Below, piece after piece: positions 17,132-25,645 of a DNA stretch of 37,726 bases. How positions within the stretch are numbered: the first letter of the stretch is position 1; each line of letters opens with the position of its first letter. Both the position numbers and the translations under genes were made by a program. A model generated the notes under the pieces. That model was not told the DNA's origin. It saw nothing but the letters and a program-made list of their open reading frames with translations, and made no database searches. Source of the DNA: Opitutia bacterium (GTDB lineage Bacteria > Verrucomicrobiota > Verrucomicrobiia > Opitutales > Opitutaceae); assembly GCA_025360615.1 (NCBI GenBank), contig JANYBX010000517.1, forward strand, positions 1 through 37,726, written 5' to 3'.

Positions 17132-18408
17132 GGTTTGGGAGGCTGGCGCCAGAGGAGCACGCGGCTCATGCGGTCGAACGGGGGATAAACGTGAAAACCG
17201 CCGGTGACGATCGACGGGCGCGCGGTGCCGTCGAGATTCGGGGCGGCGGCGCAGGTGATCAGGTGCGTGGGCGCGCGGGCGAGCACCTGCGGCGTGAAGT
17301 TCATCCGCCCGTCGTTGCGGAAGACGACGAGGGAGGCGGATTGGGGGTTGGTCCAGTCGTTGAAACCGCTGACGGCGACAACGTCCATCGCGCCGTCGCC
17401 ATCAAGGTCCACGCCGACTGGGCTGTAGGCGCCGGGCAGATCGCCGATGCGGTGGTAGCGAAATTGCGAGCCACCGAGATTTTCGAGCCACTGCACGCCG
17501 TGCCACGGGCGTTTGCCGGGCTCGGCGTAGTCGAAGCCGTCGCCGTTCGTGTAGAGAATATCCGGGCGGCCGTCGCGGTTGAGATCGCAGAGACTGATTC
17601 CGCTGCTGCCGAAATCCTGGTTCGTGGAGCCGAAGAGGCGCTTGTTGGTGAAATTGCCGTGGCCGTCGTTTTCAAAGAGGTAAATTTCCTCCCATTGCTG
17701 GGAGACGACGGCGACGATGTCGGGCGTGTGATCGCCGTTCATGTCGGCCACGCAGACGTTCACGGTGCCGGCGAGACTGAGCAAAATATGGCTCTCGAAT
17801 TGCCAATTTCCGAGGTTCCGCATCCAGCGGATTTCGCCTTGGATGTAGCCGAACTGCGCGACGGCCAGATCGAGTTTACCATCGCCGTCGAAATCGGCCG
17901 CCCGCACGTCGGTGACGCGCGCGATGTGATCGGCGATGACGTGCGGGGTGAAGCGTTGGTGGCCGTCGTTTTCGAGGATAACGATGGAACCAATCTTGTC
18001 GTTGTTCGGAAAAAGTTCGCCCATGCAGGCGACGAGGAGGTCGAGATCGCCGTCGCCGTCGATGTCCACAGCTTCGACGTGGACGGGCGCGGTGAGGCCG
18101 GTCGCAAGCACGTGTTCCTCGAATTGGCCGGGCGAGGTTTGGCGAAACCACACGATGGCCTGCAAGTGATCGTCGCACGCGAGAATGTCGGGGAGGCCGT
18201 CGCGATCGAGATCCACAAGGTTAACGTGGGAGATCCACGGTTTGCCCTCGAAGGGCGCGCCCACGGGAGTGGCGGCGAATGGCAGCGCGGCAGCGGGCGG
18301 AGGCGGTGGCGCGTGGGCGGGCTTCGGCGCCGTTTCGTCGCGGCGGCAGGCCGCGAGGCCGAGGAGCACAAAGACGGCGAGAAGCGCACGGGACGAGGGG
18401 AAATTCAT
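17128..18408 (-). CDS. FG-GAP/VCBS repeat lipoprotein
   Basis: The 426-residue protein has a lipoprotein signal: hydrophobic LLAVFVLLGLAAC with lipobox Cys21, then charged and proline-rich residues. Residues about 60-400 hold FG-GAP/VCBS repeats with calcium-type loops (DLDRDGLPDILAC, DIDGDGDLDLLVA, DFDGDGKLDLAVA, DLNRDGRPDILYT, DLDGDGAMDVVAV), predicted to form a seven-bladed beta-propeller. There is no ASPIC/UnbV domain, unlike the larger protein at 7683-11045. It is the first gene of the run that continues, through a 4-bp overlap, into the TPR protein and the glycoside hydrolase. It is probably exposed on the outer membrane or its periplasmic face. The function is likely ligand or glycan binding, by inference only. 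Confidence 0.9.
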   Translation of the reverse strand: MNFPSSRALLAVFVLLGLAACRRDETAPKPAHAPPPPPAAALPFAATPVGAPFEGKPWISHVNLVDLDRDGLPDILACDDHLQAIVWFRQTSPGQFEEHVLATGLTAPVHVEAVDIDGDGDLDLLVACMGELFPNNDKIGSIVILENDGHQRFTPHVIADHIARVTDVRAADFDGDGKLDLAVAQFGYIQGEIRWMRNLGNWQFESHILLSLAGTVNVCVADMNGDHTPDIVAVVSQQWEEIYLFENDGHGNFTNKRLFGSTNQDFGSSGISLCDLNRDGRPDILYTNGDGFDYAEPGKRPWHGVQWLENLGGSQFRYHRIGDLPGAYSPVGVDLDGDGAMDVVAVSGFNDWTNPQSASLVVFRNDGRMNFTPQVLARAPTHLITCAAAPNLDGTARPSIVTGGFHVYPPFDRMSRVLLWRQPPKP

Positions 18409-18530
18409 GGCGCAGGCAATCGGATAGGCGGCGCGAGCGGGGCGGGCAAACAGAGTTTCATGCCCAGCGTATTTTGCAGGGGGAATGGATCAGGCCGGAA
18501 AATGTGAGCGCGCGTTGACGAGCTCGGAGC

Positions 18531-18562
18531 AAAAAAAGTCCGGCGGCTTTCGCCGCCGGACT
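18531..18562 (-). terminator. Intrinsic terminator of the TonB-dependent receptor gene
   Basis: A perfect 11-bp stem, AGTCCGGCGGC (18537-18547) with GCCGCCGGACT (18552-18562), has a 4-base loop. In minus-strand reading it is followed by seven T residues. It lies 23 bp after the receptor stop and separates the receptor from the VCBS lipoprotein operon. Confidence 0.95.
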
Positions 18563-18585
18563 TTGAGGAGTGAATCGCGTTCGGA

Positions 18586-21500
18586 TTAGAACGAGAACGT
18601 GTTCGTGAGTGAAATCACGCGCGGTTCGGCGATGCGATAGGAACCGGGCGAGCCGTCGGGCTGCACGGTCACGCGGCTGAGGCTGTCGGTCGCGAAGAGG
18701 TCGCGCACATTAAGCTGCACGCGCCATTTGACCTTCGCGTTGAGCTTGTGCTCGTAGCCGACCCAGACGTCGGTCACGCCCTCGGTCGAACCCTTGTAGG
18801 GATGAGCGACATCGAAGGTAAGAGCACCGGCCGCGTTCCTGATGACTGGGAAACCGGTGGTGTTGCTCTGTTGCCAGCGATAGCTGCCACCCACGTTCAC
18901 GCCCTTAAGCGGGCTGGCGGACTGGAACGTGTAGTTGGCGACGGCATTGAAGCGCCAGGGACGGAGTTCCGGGACATTGCTATCTTGCAGCGCTTGGAAG
19001 AGGTTGTAACCGGCGATGGTCTCACGGCTATATTTGCCGCGGGCGGTTTCGCCGCCGTGCGTGGAATCAGAGGCGAAGTCGTCTTCGTTGCCCCAAAGGC
19101 GCATGTCGCCCGCCGCGCCCACGAATTGGCTCTGACGTTTCAGAATCCAATCGGTATAGCTCTTGGCGAGATTCACGCGCTTGGCGGAGGTCTTGGAGGC
19201 ATTGATCGAGACGTCGAGCCCCTTGATCGGAGTGGCGACGAGTTCGAATTCCGTGCCCTCCGAGATCGTATCTCCGGTAACGGAAAGACCTGCCGGACCG
19301 AAGTTGATCGAACCGCCGCCGGTCGCGTAATCGGTCAGACCCCACATTTGCTGAAAGTTCGCGGGAACTTGGGTGTTGAACCAGCCCTTGATCGAGGCGT
19401 CTTCGCGGGCCCAAGTCGCATCGAGCTCAGCTTGCGAATAGGTGAAGCCCGTGGCTTGGCTGCCCTTGGTCGCACCCGGCGGTTTCCACGTGACGGCTTT
19501 GCCGCCAGAGAAACCAAAGACGGTCTGGTTGCCCGGACCATCGCGGAATTTCACCGCGGCGGACTGGCCCCAGCCCTCGACGGCACCGATGAGGTATTGA
19601 CCGCCAATTTCACCGGCGACGTTGGCATTGCTGACCTTCGTCCGGTAGCGGTTGATGCGGAGAGAAACTTTTTCGTCGAGTGCGGTGATCGTGATACCGT
19701 AGTCCTTCGTCTCGCCGGAGGGAGCTTCGGCCGGGTTGCCAAAAATGTCACGGCGACTGGCGTCGGGCTCGAAGTTTTCCGATTTGTTGTAGTAAGCACT
19801 GAGGCCGAGTTGGCCGGGCAGGCTTTTCATAATCGATTTCGGCACATGGCCAACGATGCTCCAAGTCTTGGAGCTGCGGGAGATGGTGGCCCACTTGCGC
19901 TGACCTTTGTTGGTATCGAGCTCGGAGTCGGGGAGACGCCAAGTCGGATCCTGCACTTGGGCTACGCCGCGGATACTGCCCGGGCTGCCGGCGCTGCGGA
20001 ACAAATCCTTGTCCCGGCGGAGGCCGAACATGGGGACAAGATTACCGTCGAACAGATAAGCCTGCCAGATGAAGGCTCCGGTATCGACGACCTCGCGGTT
20101 CTTCACACCGTTGGTGTAGGACTTCGCGTCGTCGGATTGGAGATCGTTGTTTTGGACAATCAGCGGAACCTGCTGGAAGGTATTCGTGACGTTGTTGTAG
20201 GAATTGATCGTCGAGCTGCCCTGCGGCGTGACCGTGCTCTTGACGCCCGTGAGATGGATACCGCTGGCGTTCGTGAGGCCGGCGACACTGCCGCCGAGAT
20301 AATTATAGAAAATATCGTCACGCGAGGCCTGACCGAGCGAGTTGATGACGCCGCCGGAATCGCGCTTCACGGCGATATAATCCTCGCCGAGGAAAAAGCG
20401 GGGGCCGTTGCGCTCTTGCTTATCGGTCTTCTGCTGGGCCAAGAGACCGGTGAAAACGTGGCGACCGAGGATCTGGGCCACGGTGCTCTCTTTGCCAAGT
20501 TGGTCGGCAAAGTTAAATTCACCGTAGGCGGTGGCGCGCTTCGAATCGCGCGTTTGATCCCGCCAGAAGAGGCCGGCGCTGCCGCCGCCGGAAATCGTGA
20601 AGGGGCGGCCGACGTTCGGATTGGCGCTGCCGTCGGAGAGCGTGTTCATGATGTCCACCGTGATAACGGAGGCATCGCCGGAGAGGAAGTTGGCGTAGCC
20701 ATTTTTCGTCTGCTGGCGGTCGTAGACCAACTCGATACCGGCCTTGCCGTTGAAGAAGGTCTGCACGAGGGCGAGGTTGAGCGCGTTAAAATCGTTAAAC
20801 TCGCGCTTGTTCGGGCCCTCGAGGAGGTTGTTGCGGAAATCGAAGATGCTGGAGTCGGTCAGCGACTTCGCCTTATAGGCGCCGATCGCGCCGGCCGGGA
20901 AGGCCGCGTTGGCATATTCGTTGTAGGTGCGGATGCCGCGGAGGGTGTTGTTGCCGATGCCCGAGTTGTTGGTGTTGCCGGAGTAGTTCGGGTAGGTCGT
21001 ATATGCGGCCGGGTAGGAGATGCCTTGCGAGCCGCCGTTAAATGTCGTGATGACGCCATCGAACACGCGGCCACCGGGGGCTCCGTAGAAATTGTTCGTC
21101 GGGAGCGCGCCGATCACATCCGTCGCGGTGCGCTGGTCGAACGTGGGCTTGCCGAGATTATACCACGGCGTGATCGCGTCGAGGGGAGGCGTGCCGCGCG
21201 GGTTGTTCGAGCGGATTTCTCCCTTTTCGAAATTCGCGCGGAAAGTGGTGCGCATCGACGGCGTAACAAGGAATTTGGGATCCCACCGGAGGGCACCGAA
21301 CGCGCGCTTGTCGTTTTTGAACGCCGGATTTTGGCGATACTTGATCGCGTTATCGAGGAGCGAGACGCGAATGGCCAGCTCGTCCTTGATCAAAACCTTG
21401 TTGAAGTCCGCCGAGGCACGCGCGGAGCCGAACGTGCCGAATTGAAATTCGAGTTTATTCGCGTCCTTGTAGCCCGCCGTATTCAGGCTGCTGTTGACGA

Positions 21501-22056
21501 TACCGGCGGGCTTGCCGATGCCGAAGAGGACTGAATTTGGCCCGCGCTGCAGATCGAGACGTCCGACGTTGTAGGAATCGAACGGAATGTCGGAGACGAA
21601 GAAATCGCGGGTGTTGTCCGCTTCCGCCAAGCCGCGCACGCGAGTGATAGAGTTTGCGGACGAACGATTGGTGCCGGTCAAAACCGCGCCGTCGCCCTGA
21701 CCGAGAAAGTTACCGCCCTGACCGGCGACTTCCGTGCCCGTGGTGTAAACCAAGAGGTCTTCCACGCTCCGGGTATTGGTATCCTGCAAAAATTTGCCGG
21801 TGATAACCTGAATGGAAGAGCCGACGTCTTTCAACTGGGTGCGGAGACGGGTGCCGGCAAGGGTGTCGCGAGCCGCATAGCCCACATCGTTTTCCGTGCT
21901 CACCTCGAAGGCGGACAGGACTACGGGCGTGCTGGCGGAATCGTCGGTTGAGTTCGTTGTCGGGGTCGTAGCCTGGGCGCCGAGGCGTCCCGCGGAGGAT
22001 AGGCAGAGTGCCGAGGTAATGACCAAGGCGCCCGCTCGCGTGAGGAAGCGATTCAT
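18586..22056 (-). CDS. TonB-dependent outer membrane receptor
   Basis: The 1156-residue product has a signal peptide (ALVITSALCLSSAGRLGAQA), then a segment VVLSAFEVSTENDVGYAARD, which resembles the TonB-box region of Opitutaceae receptors. The plug domain follows, with TRLRTQLKDVGSSIQVITG and VEDLLVYTTGTEVAGQGG. The remainder is a long beta-barrel ending in the aromatic strand RVISLTNTFSF. No carboxypeptidase-regulatory or STN domain is present. ATG 22056 is chosen because the signal peptide starts at MNRFLTRAG; the frame remains open upstream, but that sequence is not signal-like. A XylR-type regulator gene lies 184 bp upstream on the same strand and a strong terminator follows, so it is a single transcription unit. 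It likely imports an oligosaccharide or another carbohydrate-linked ligand. Confidence 0.93.
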   Translation of the reverse strand: MNRFLTRAGALVITSALCLSSAGRLGAQATTPTTNSTDDSASTPVVLSAFEVSTENDVGYAARDTLAGTRLRTQLKDVGSSIQVITGKFLQDTNTRSVEDLLVYTTGTEVAGQGGNFLGQGDGAVLTGTNRSSANSITRVRGLAEADNTRDFFVSDIPFDSYNVGRLDLQRGPNSVLFGIGKPAGIVNSSLNTAGYKDANKLEFQFGTFGSARASADFNKVLIKDELAIRVSLLDNAIKYRQNPAFKNDKRAFGALRWDPKFLVTPSMRTTFRANFEKGEIRSNNPRGTPPLDAITPWYNLGKPTFDQRTATDVIGALPTNNFYGAPGGRVFDGVITTFNGGSQGISYPAAYTTYPNYSGNTNNSGIGNNTLRGIRTYNEYANAAFPAGAIGAYKAKSLTDSSIFDFRNNLLEGPNKREFNDFNALNLALVQTFFNGKAGIELVYDRQQTKNGYANFLSGDASVITVDIMNTLSDGSANPNVGRPFTISGGGSAGLFWRDQTRDSKRATAYGEFNFADQLGKESTVAQILGRHVFTGLLAQQKTDKQERNGPRFFLGEDYIAVKRDSGGVINSLGQASRDDIFYNYLGGSVAGLTNASGIHLTGVKSTVTPQGSSTINSYNNVTNTFQQVPLIVQNNDLQSDDAKSYTNGVKNREVVDTGAFIWQAYLFDGNLVPMFGLRRDKDLFRSAGSPGSIRGVAQVQDPTWRLPDSELDTNKGQRKWATISRSSKTWSIVGHVPKSIMKSLPGQLGLSAYYNKSENFEPDASRRDIFGNPAEAPSGETKDYGITITALDEKVSLRINRYRTKVSNANVAGEIGGQYLIGAVEGWGQSAAVKFRDGPGNQTVFGFSGGKAVTWKPPGATKGSQATGFTYSQAELDATWAREDASIKGWFNTQVPANFQQMWGLTDYATGGGSINFGPAGLSVTGDTISEGTEFELVATPIKGLDVSINASKTSAKRVNLAKSYTDWILKRQSQFVGAAGDMRLWGNEDDFASDSTHGGETARGKYSRETIAGYNLFQALQDSNVPELRPWRFNAVANYTFQSASPLKGVNVGGSYRWQQSNTTGFPVIRNAAGALTFDVAHPYKGSTEGVTDVWVGYEHKLNAKVKWRVQLNVRDLFATDSLSRVTVQPDGSPGSYRIAEPRVISLTNTFSF

Positions 22057-22240
22057 AGTTGTATTAGTAGGGGTCTGTGGGTGTAGCGAACCGGTCCAGA
22101 TGGGGCAGGGCCGGACTTGGGGCGGACAAAAAATCCATACCCGAGCAAGACCACTATAACCGCCGGCGCCGCCGCCGGGAATGAGTTCAGTTACCCGCCA
22201 ATTGAGATTGTTTGCGCGCGACTTGGTCGCACGCACACGG

Positions 22241-23428
22241 CTATCCGGCGACCGGGCGCGCGGCGGAATGCGGAGGATTCGTCTGGGTTTTCTTCCGGTA
22301 AATCCCCGGGGAATCGCCCATCAGCCGCTTGAAAAGCACGCACATGTATTCGACGTGTTCGAAGCCGGTGAGCTCCGCGATTTTCTTCAGCGGGAAATCC
22401 GTCTCGACGAGGAGCTGGCGGATTTTATGCACCTGCACGCGGCGGATTTCCGCCTGGGGCGAGCGCCCGAGATGCCGCCGGAATTTTTTCTCGAGCTGGC
22501 TGCGCGAGGAATAGACCTGGCGCACCACCTGATCGACCGTGATGCCGTGGCTCGCGCGCTCGCGAATAAAACTCAACGCCGCGGCGACGCTGCGGTCGTC
22601 GATCGCCAGCACGTCGGTGGACTGGCGCGCCACCACGCCCAACGGCTCCACGCGCTGGTCGTAGCTCGCGGGTTTATTTCCCGCCAGAAGATCCGCGAGC
22701 AACTCCGCGGCGCGATAACCCGATTGAAACGCATTCGGCGCCGCGCTTGAGAGCGGCGGGTAGGCGAGCTCGCAGCGGATCGGGTCGTTGTTCGCGCCCA
22801 GAATCGCCACTTCCTCGGGAATGAGAATGCCGCTCCCCTGCGCGGCGCTGATGATCTGCTGTGCGCGCAGATCCATGCACGCCATCACGCCGGCGGGTTT
22901 CGGCAGGCGCTTGAGCCAGCCGGCGAGCGTCGAAATCTGCGCCACATCCCAGACCGGCGTGAGATCGCCAGGATAAGTCACGTCGAACACATCGCAATCG
23001 CGCCCCGCGAGCTTGAGCGCCTCGACGAATCCGTCGCGGCGCTCGCACGACCACTCGTAGTTCGAGAAACCCGAGAATCCGAAGTGCCGGTGCCCACGTT
23101 CGAGAAAATGCTCCGCGCCGAGATGGCCGAGACCGACGTTGTCGGGCCGGATTTTCGGCACGCCGGGGAACAGCGGCACGTCGTTCAAATCCACCAGCGG
23201 GATTTTCAGCTCCGCGCAAACTTGCACGAGGCCCGGGGTGGTGTGGCGGCTGATGACGCCGTGCCATTTCTTGGCGCGCAACCAGTGCGGCTCAGTCTCC
23301 GTGCGAGCCTGGTCGTCGTGAAACGCCGCCCAGATCTGATGCGTGCGCTCGTAGTGCGCGATGCCCTTGAGCATCGCCATGCTTTCCTCGAAGCGGGTTA
23401 GAAAAACCAAGAGCACCTGGGGTCTCAT
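22241..23428 (-). CDS. XylR-type AraC family regulator with periplasmic-binding-protein-like sensor domain
   Basis: The 395-residue product has a LacI/GalR-like sugar-binding domain at about 1-275 (RPDNVGLGHLGAEHFLERGHRHFGFSGF, then VAILGANNDPIRCELAYPPLSS). The C-terminal AraC-type double helix-turn-helix domain spans about 285-380: ITVDQVVRQVYSSRSQLEKKF, then FPLKKIAELTGFEHVEYMCVLFKR and GDSPGIYRKK. This layout is that of XylR, which activates sugar catabolic genes upon sugar binding. The gene is immediately upstream of the TonB-dependent receptor on the same strand, so it probably controls that gene and perhaps the following operon. The inducer cannot be read from sequence. Confidence 0.92.
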   Translation of the reverse strand: MRPQVLLVFLTRFEESMAMLKGIAHYERTHQIWAAFHDDQARTETEPHWLRAKKWHGVISRHTTPGLVQVCAELKIPLVDLNDVPLFPGVPKIRPDNVGLGHLGAEHFLERGHRHFGFSGFSNYEWSCERRDGFVEALKLAGRDCDVFDVTYPGDLTPVWDVAQISTLAGWLKRLPKPAGVMACMDLRAQQIISAAQGSGILIPEEVAILGANNDPIRCELAYPPLSSAAPNAFQSGYRAAELLADLLAGNKPASYDQRVEPLGVVARQSTDVLAIDDRSVAAALSFIRERASHGITVDQVVRQVYSSRSQLEKKFRRHLGRSPQAEIRRVQVHKIRQLLVETDFPLKKIAELTGFEHVEYMCVLFKRLMGDSPGIYRKKTQTNPPHSAARPVAG

Positions 23429-23510
23429 GCCGCACCTTGCAAACCCGAACCCGCCGTTGCAAGCGCGCGCCCGTCACCCGTCCCGCCGCGCCCCACGAAA
23501 TGTTTTTTGG

Positions 23511-24065
23511 TCAAACGCGCCCCTGCCCGGTCTTTCGCACCATCCGCGCCATCGACTCTTCGGCGTTGAGTGTCGCCACGTCCGTGAGGCCCACCCACGC
23601 CAGCTCCTTCGATTCGTTTGCCGCGCGCATCAGCGCCTCCATCGGGTCCGCCTCGATCATAAACCGCAGATCGTAGTGCCAGTGCGCCGGCTCGCTTTTC
23701 CGCTCGGGAATCCAGTGCCGGTCCAAGTCGAAAATTTCCGCCACCCCCAGTCGCAGCCGCGTGAGCCCGCTCTCCTCCCGCGCCTCGCGCCACGCCACGG
23801 CCGCCAGATCGCCGTCGCCATCCGCATGGCCGCCGAGCTGCAGCCACTTGTTCAACTTCAGGTGATGCGTGAGCAGCGTCCGCTCCCGCGCCGCATCCAC
23901 CACCCACGCCGATCCCGTCAAATGCCCCGGCGCACACGACCGCAGCAGACAATCCCGCTCCGCCTCCACGAATCGCAACGTCTCCGCCACCATCGCCGCC
24001 TCATGCGCGTCAATCGCCACCGCCGAATGCGCCCGCAACAACTTCAAAACAGCCATGCGGTGCAT
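23511..24065 (-). CDS. NUDIX hydrolase
   Basis: The 184-residue product carries the Nudix box as GGHADGDGDLAAVAWREAREESGL, with the REAREESGL core intact and the first Glu of the textbook consensus replaced, as in the GGHxDGDxD subgroup. The domain hydrolyses nucleoside diphosphates linked to another moiety; the substrate is not evident. ATG 24065 (MHRMAVLKLL) is chosen; a second in-frame ATG is at 24056. Translation would begin 4 bases after the stop of the LOG gene, so the two are very likely cotranscribed and perhaps coupled. No signal peptide is present. Confidence 0.88.
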   Translation of the reverse strand: MHRMAVLKLLRAHSAVAIDAHEAAMVAETLRFVEAERDCLLRSCAPGHLTGSAWVVDAARERTLLTHHLKLNKWLQLGGHADGDGDLAAVAWREAREESGLTRLRLGVAEIFDLDRHWIPERKSEPAHWHYDLRFMIEADPMEALMRAANESKELAWVGLTDVATLNAEESMARMVRKTGQGRV

Positions 24066-24069
24066 CACT

Positions 24070-24651
24070 TCACTGCGTCTCGAACCATTTCGACTCCGTC
24101 TTCGCGCCGCGCGCCGCTTCGATCTGCGTGAAAATTTCCGGCACCGTCGCCGCGACGCGAAACAGTTCCATGTTTGACGGCTTGAAGAAATTGTCGCGCA
24201 GCATGCGTTCAAACAGCCGCAGCAGGTCGTCGTAGAAACCATCTTGGTTCAAAAACACGCACGGCTTCTTCACCACGTCGAGCTGCCGCAGCGTGAGAAT
24301 TTCCATGATTTCCTCCAGCGTGCCGAAGCCGCCCGGCAGCGTCACAAACGCATCCGCCCGCGTTTCCATGAGCAGCTTGCGCTCGCGCATCGTGATCACC
24401 GTGACGAGTTCGTCCGCCTCGTCGAAGGCCAGCTCACGGACCTTCATGAATTCGGGGATCACACCCACCACGCGCCCGCCCGCCGCTTTCGTGGCCCGCG
24501 CCACCGCGCCCATCAGGCCGGTTTTTCCCCCGCCGTAAACCAGCCCCCATCCCTCGGCGACGAGGCGTTCGCCCAATTCAGTCGCCGCGGAAAAATATTT
24601 CTGATCGAGCCGGTCACTCGACGAACAGTAAACGCAGAGCAGCTTGGGCAT
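24070..24651 (-). CDS. LOG family protein (cytokinin riboside 5'-monophosphate phosphoribohydrolase type)
   Basis: The 193-residue Rossmann-like protein has the family motifs VYGGGKTGLMGAVA (38-51), the Met-Arg-Glu-Arg-Lys stretch at 88-92 and PGGFGTLEE (106-114). LOG enzymes split ribose 5-phosphate from nucleotide monophosphates such as cytokinin ribotides or AMP; bacterial members are often annotated as putative lysine decarboxylases in error. It is cytosolic. The first gene of a two-gene unit with the NUDIX hydrolase, it is divergent from gluQ with the 10-bp-period inverted repeat in between. A nucleotide salvage or house-cleaning role for the pair is inference. Confidence 0.93.
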   Translation of the reverse strand: MPKLLCVYCSSSDRLDQKYFSAATELGERLVAEGWGLVYGGGKTGLMGAVARATKAAGGRVVGVIPEFMKVRELAFDEADELVTVITMRERKLLMETRADAFVTLPGGFGTLEEIMEILTLRQLDVVKKPCVFLNQDGFYDDLLRLFERMLRDNFFKPSNMELFRVAATVPEIFTQIEAARGAKTESKWFETQ

Positions 24652-24662
24652 GATTTCTTTGA

Positions 24663-24740
24663 ACCGCTAATCCACGCTGATTCACGCTAATTGTTTTGGC
24701 GTTTTCAAAGATTAGCGGTGATTAGCGAAGATCAGCGGTG
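24663..24740. repeat. Inverted pair of 10-bp-period repeat arrays
   Basis: The left array 24663-24692 has units CCGCTAATCC, ACGCTGATTC, ACGCTAATTG. The right array 24709-24740 has the complementary units GATTAGCGGT, GATTAGCGAA, GATCAGCGGT. Together they can form a long imperfect hairpin of about 30 bp with a T-rich loop. The last unit overlaps the GTG start of gluQ. It matches a style of short-period intergenic repeat that I recall from several GC-rich environmental bacteria; its function is unknown. Confidence 0.85.
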
Positions 24741-25592
24741 AAAAAATCTGTCTCAACTTATCGGGGTCGCCTCGCCCCCTCCCCGACCGGCCACCTCCAC
24801 CTTGGCCACGCCCGCACATTCTGGGTCGCCGCCGAGCGCGCCCGCGCCGCCGGCGGCACGCTCCTCCTGCGCAACGACGATCTCGACGCCATCCGCTTCC
24901 GACTCGATTTCGTCGCCGCCATGCTCGAAGACCTCCGCTGGCTCGGCCTCACGTGGGAGGAACCCATCATTTCCCAGAGCGAACGTCTCCCGCTCTACCG
25001 CGCCGCCCTCGCGCGACTCCACGCCACCGGCCAAATTTTTCCCTGCACGCGCACGCGCCGCGATGTGCTCGACGCCATCGGCGCTCCGCATGAAGGCGGT
25101 GAAAACGACGAGCCCGTTTACCCGCCGCAATTCCGCCCGCCCGCCGACGCGCCGCTCCCACCGCTCGACGACGCCGGCCGCGCCTTCAACTGGCGCTTCC
25201 GCGTCCCCGATGGTGAAACGCTCGCCTTCGACGATGCCGCGCTCGGCCCGCAAAGCGCCATCGCTGGCCGCGACTTCGGCGATTTCCTCGTCTGGCGAAA
25301 AGACGGCGTGCCCAGCTACCAATTCGCCTGCGCCGTCGACGACGCCGATCTCCGCATCACCGAAGTCGTCCGCGGCGCGGACCTCATAAAGTCCACCTTT
25401 CGCCAGCTCCTCCTTCTCCGCGCCCTCGGCGCGCCCGCTCCGGTTTATTACCACGCCCCGCTCATGCTCGACGCCGCCGGCGTCCGCCTCGCCAAGCGCC
25501 ACGACGCCCTCAGCCTCCGCACGCTCCGCGAGCGCGGTGCAACGCCCCTAGAAATCATCGCTCAGTTTTCGTTCTCGAATCCACCGGGTTGA
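24738..25592 (+). CDS. gluQ: Glutamyl-Q tRNA(Asp) synthetase
   Basis: GluQ-RS transfers glutamate to the queuosine base of tRNA(Asp) and is a shortened class I glutamyl-tRNA synthetase without the anticodon-binding domain. The 284-residue product fits: GRLAPSPTGHLHLGHART with HLGH at 21-24, LLRNDDLDAIR in place of RxEDLD, DFLVWRKDGVPSYQFACAVDDA, and LAKRH (251-255) as the KMSKS-like loop. The zinc site is degenerate: only Cys103 remains of the usual CxC...Y...C set. The only reasonable start is GTG 24738, which lies inside the repeat array, because homology starts ten residues later and no other start precedes the HLGH motif. The product is cytosolic. mogA follows on the same strand after another repeat array. 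Confidence 0.92.
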   Translation: MKKSVSTYRGRLAPSPTGHLHLGHARTFWVAAERARAAGGTLLLRNDDLDAIRFRLDFVAAMLEDLRWLGLTWEEPIISQSERLPLYRAALARLHATGQIFPCTRTRRDVLDAIGAPHEGGENDEPVYPPQFRPPADAPLPPLDDAGRAFNWRFRVPDGETLAFDDAALGPQSAIAGRDFGDFLVWRKDGVPSYQFACAVDDADLRITEVVRGADLIKSTFRQLLLLRALGAPAPVYYHAPLMLDAAGVRLAKRHDALSLRTLRERGATPLEIIAQFSFSNPPG

Positions 25593-25600
25593 CCGAATGT

Positions 25601-25630
25601 TTTATCCGTGTTCATCCGTGTCCATCCGTT
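25601..25630. repeat. Three tandem 10-bp repeat units
   Basis: Units TTTATCCGTG, TTCATCCGTG and TCCATCCGTT follow each other exactly, ending in a T/A-rich run before mogA. They share the 10-bp period of the array before gluQ but have a different unit. Such ATCCGTG arrays occur in many bacterial intergenic regions; they have no known function. Confidence 0.85.
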
Positions 25631-25645
25631 TTTAAAAAACCTCCG

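Noticed and set aside
18748-21534. 928-codon rightward frame opposite the TonB-dependent receptor
   Set aside because: Antisense to a recognisable receptor and without any domain of its own.
24660-25640. CRISPR array
   Set aside because: The repeat units are directly adjacent 10-bp blocks without unique spacers, and no cas gene is present.
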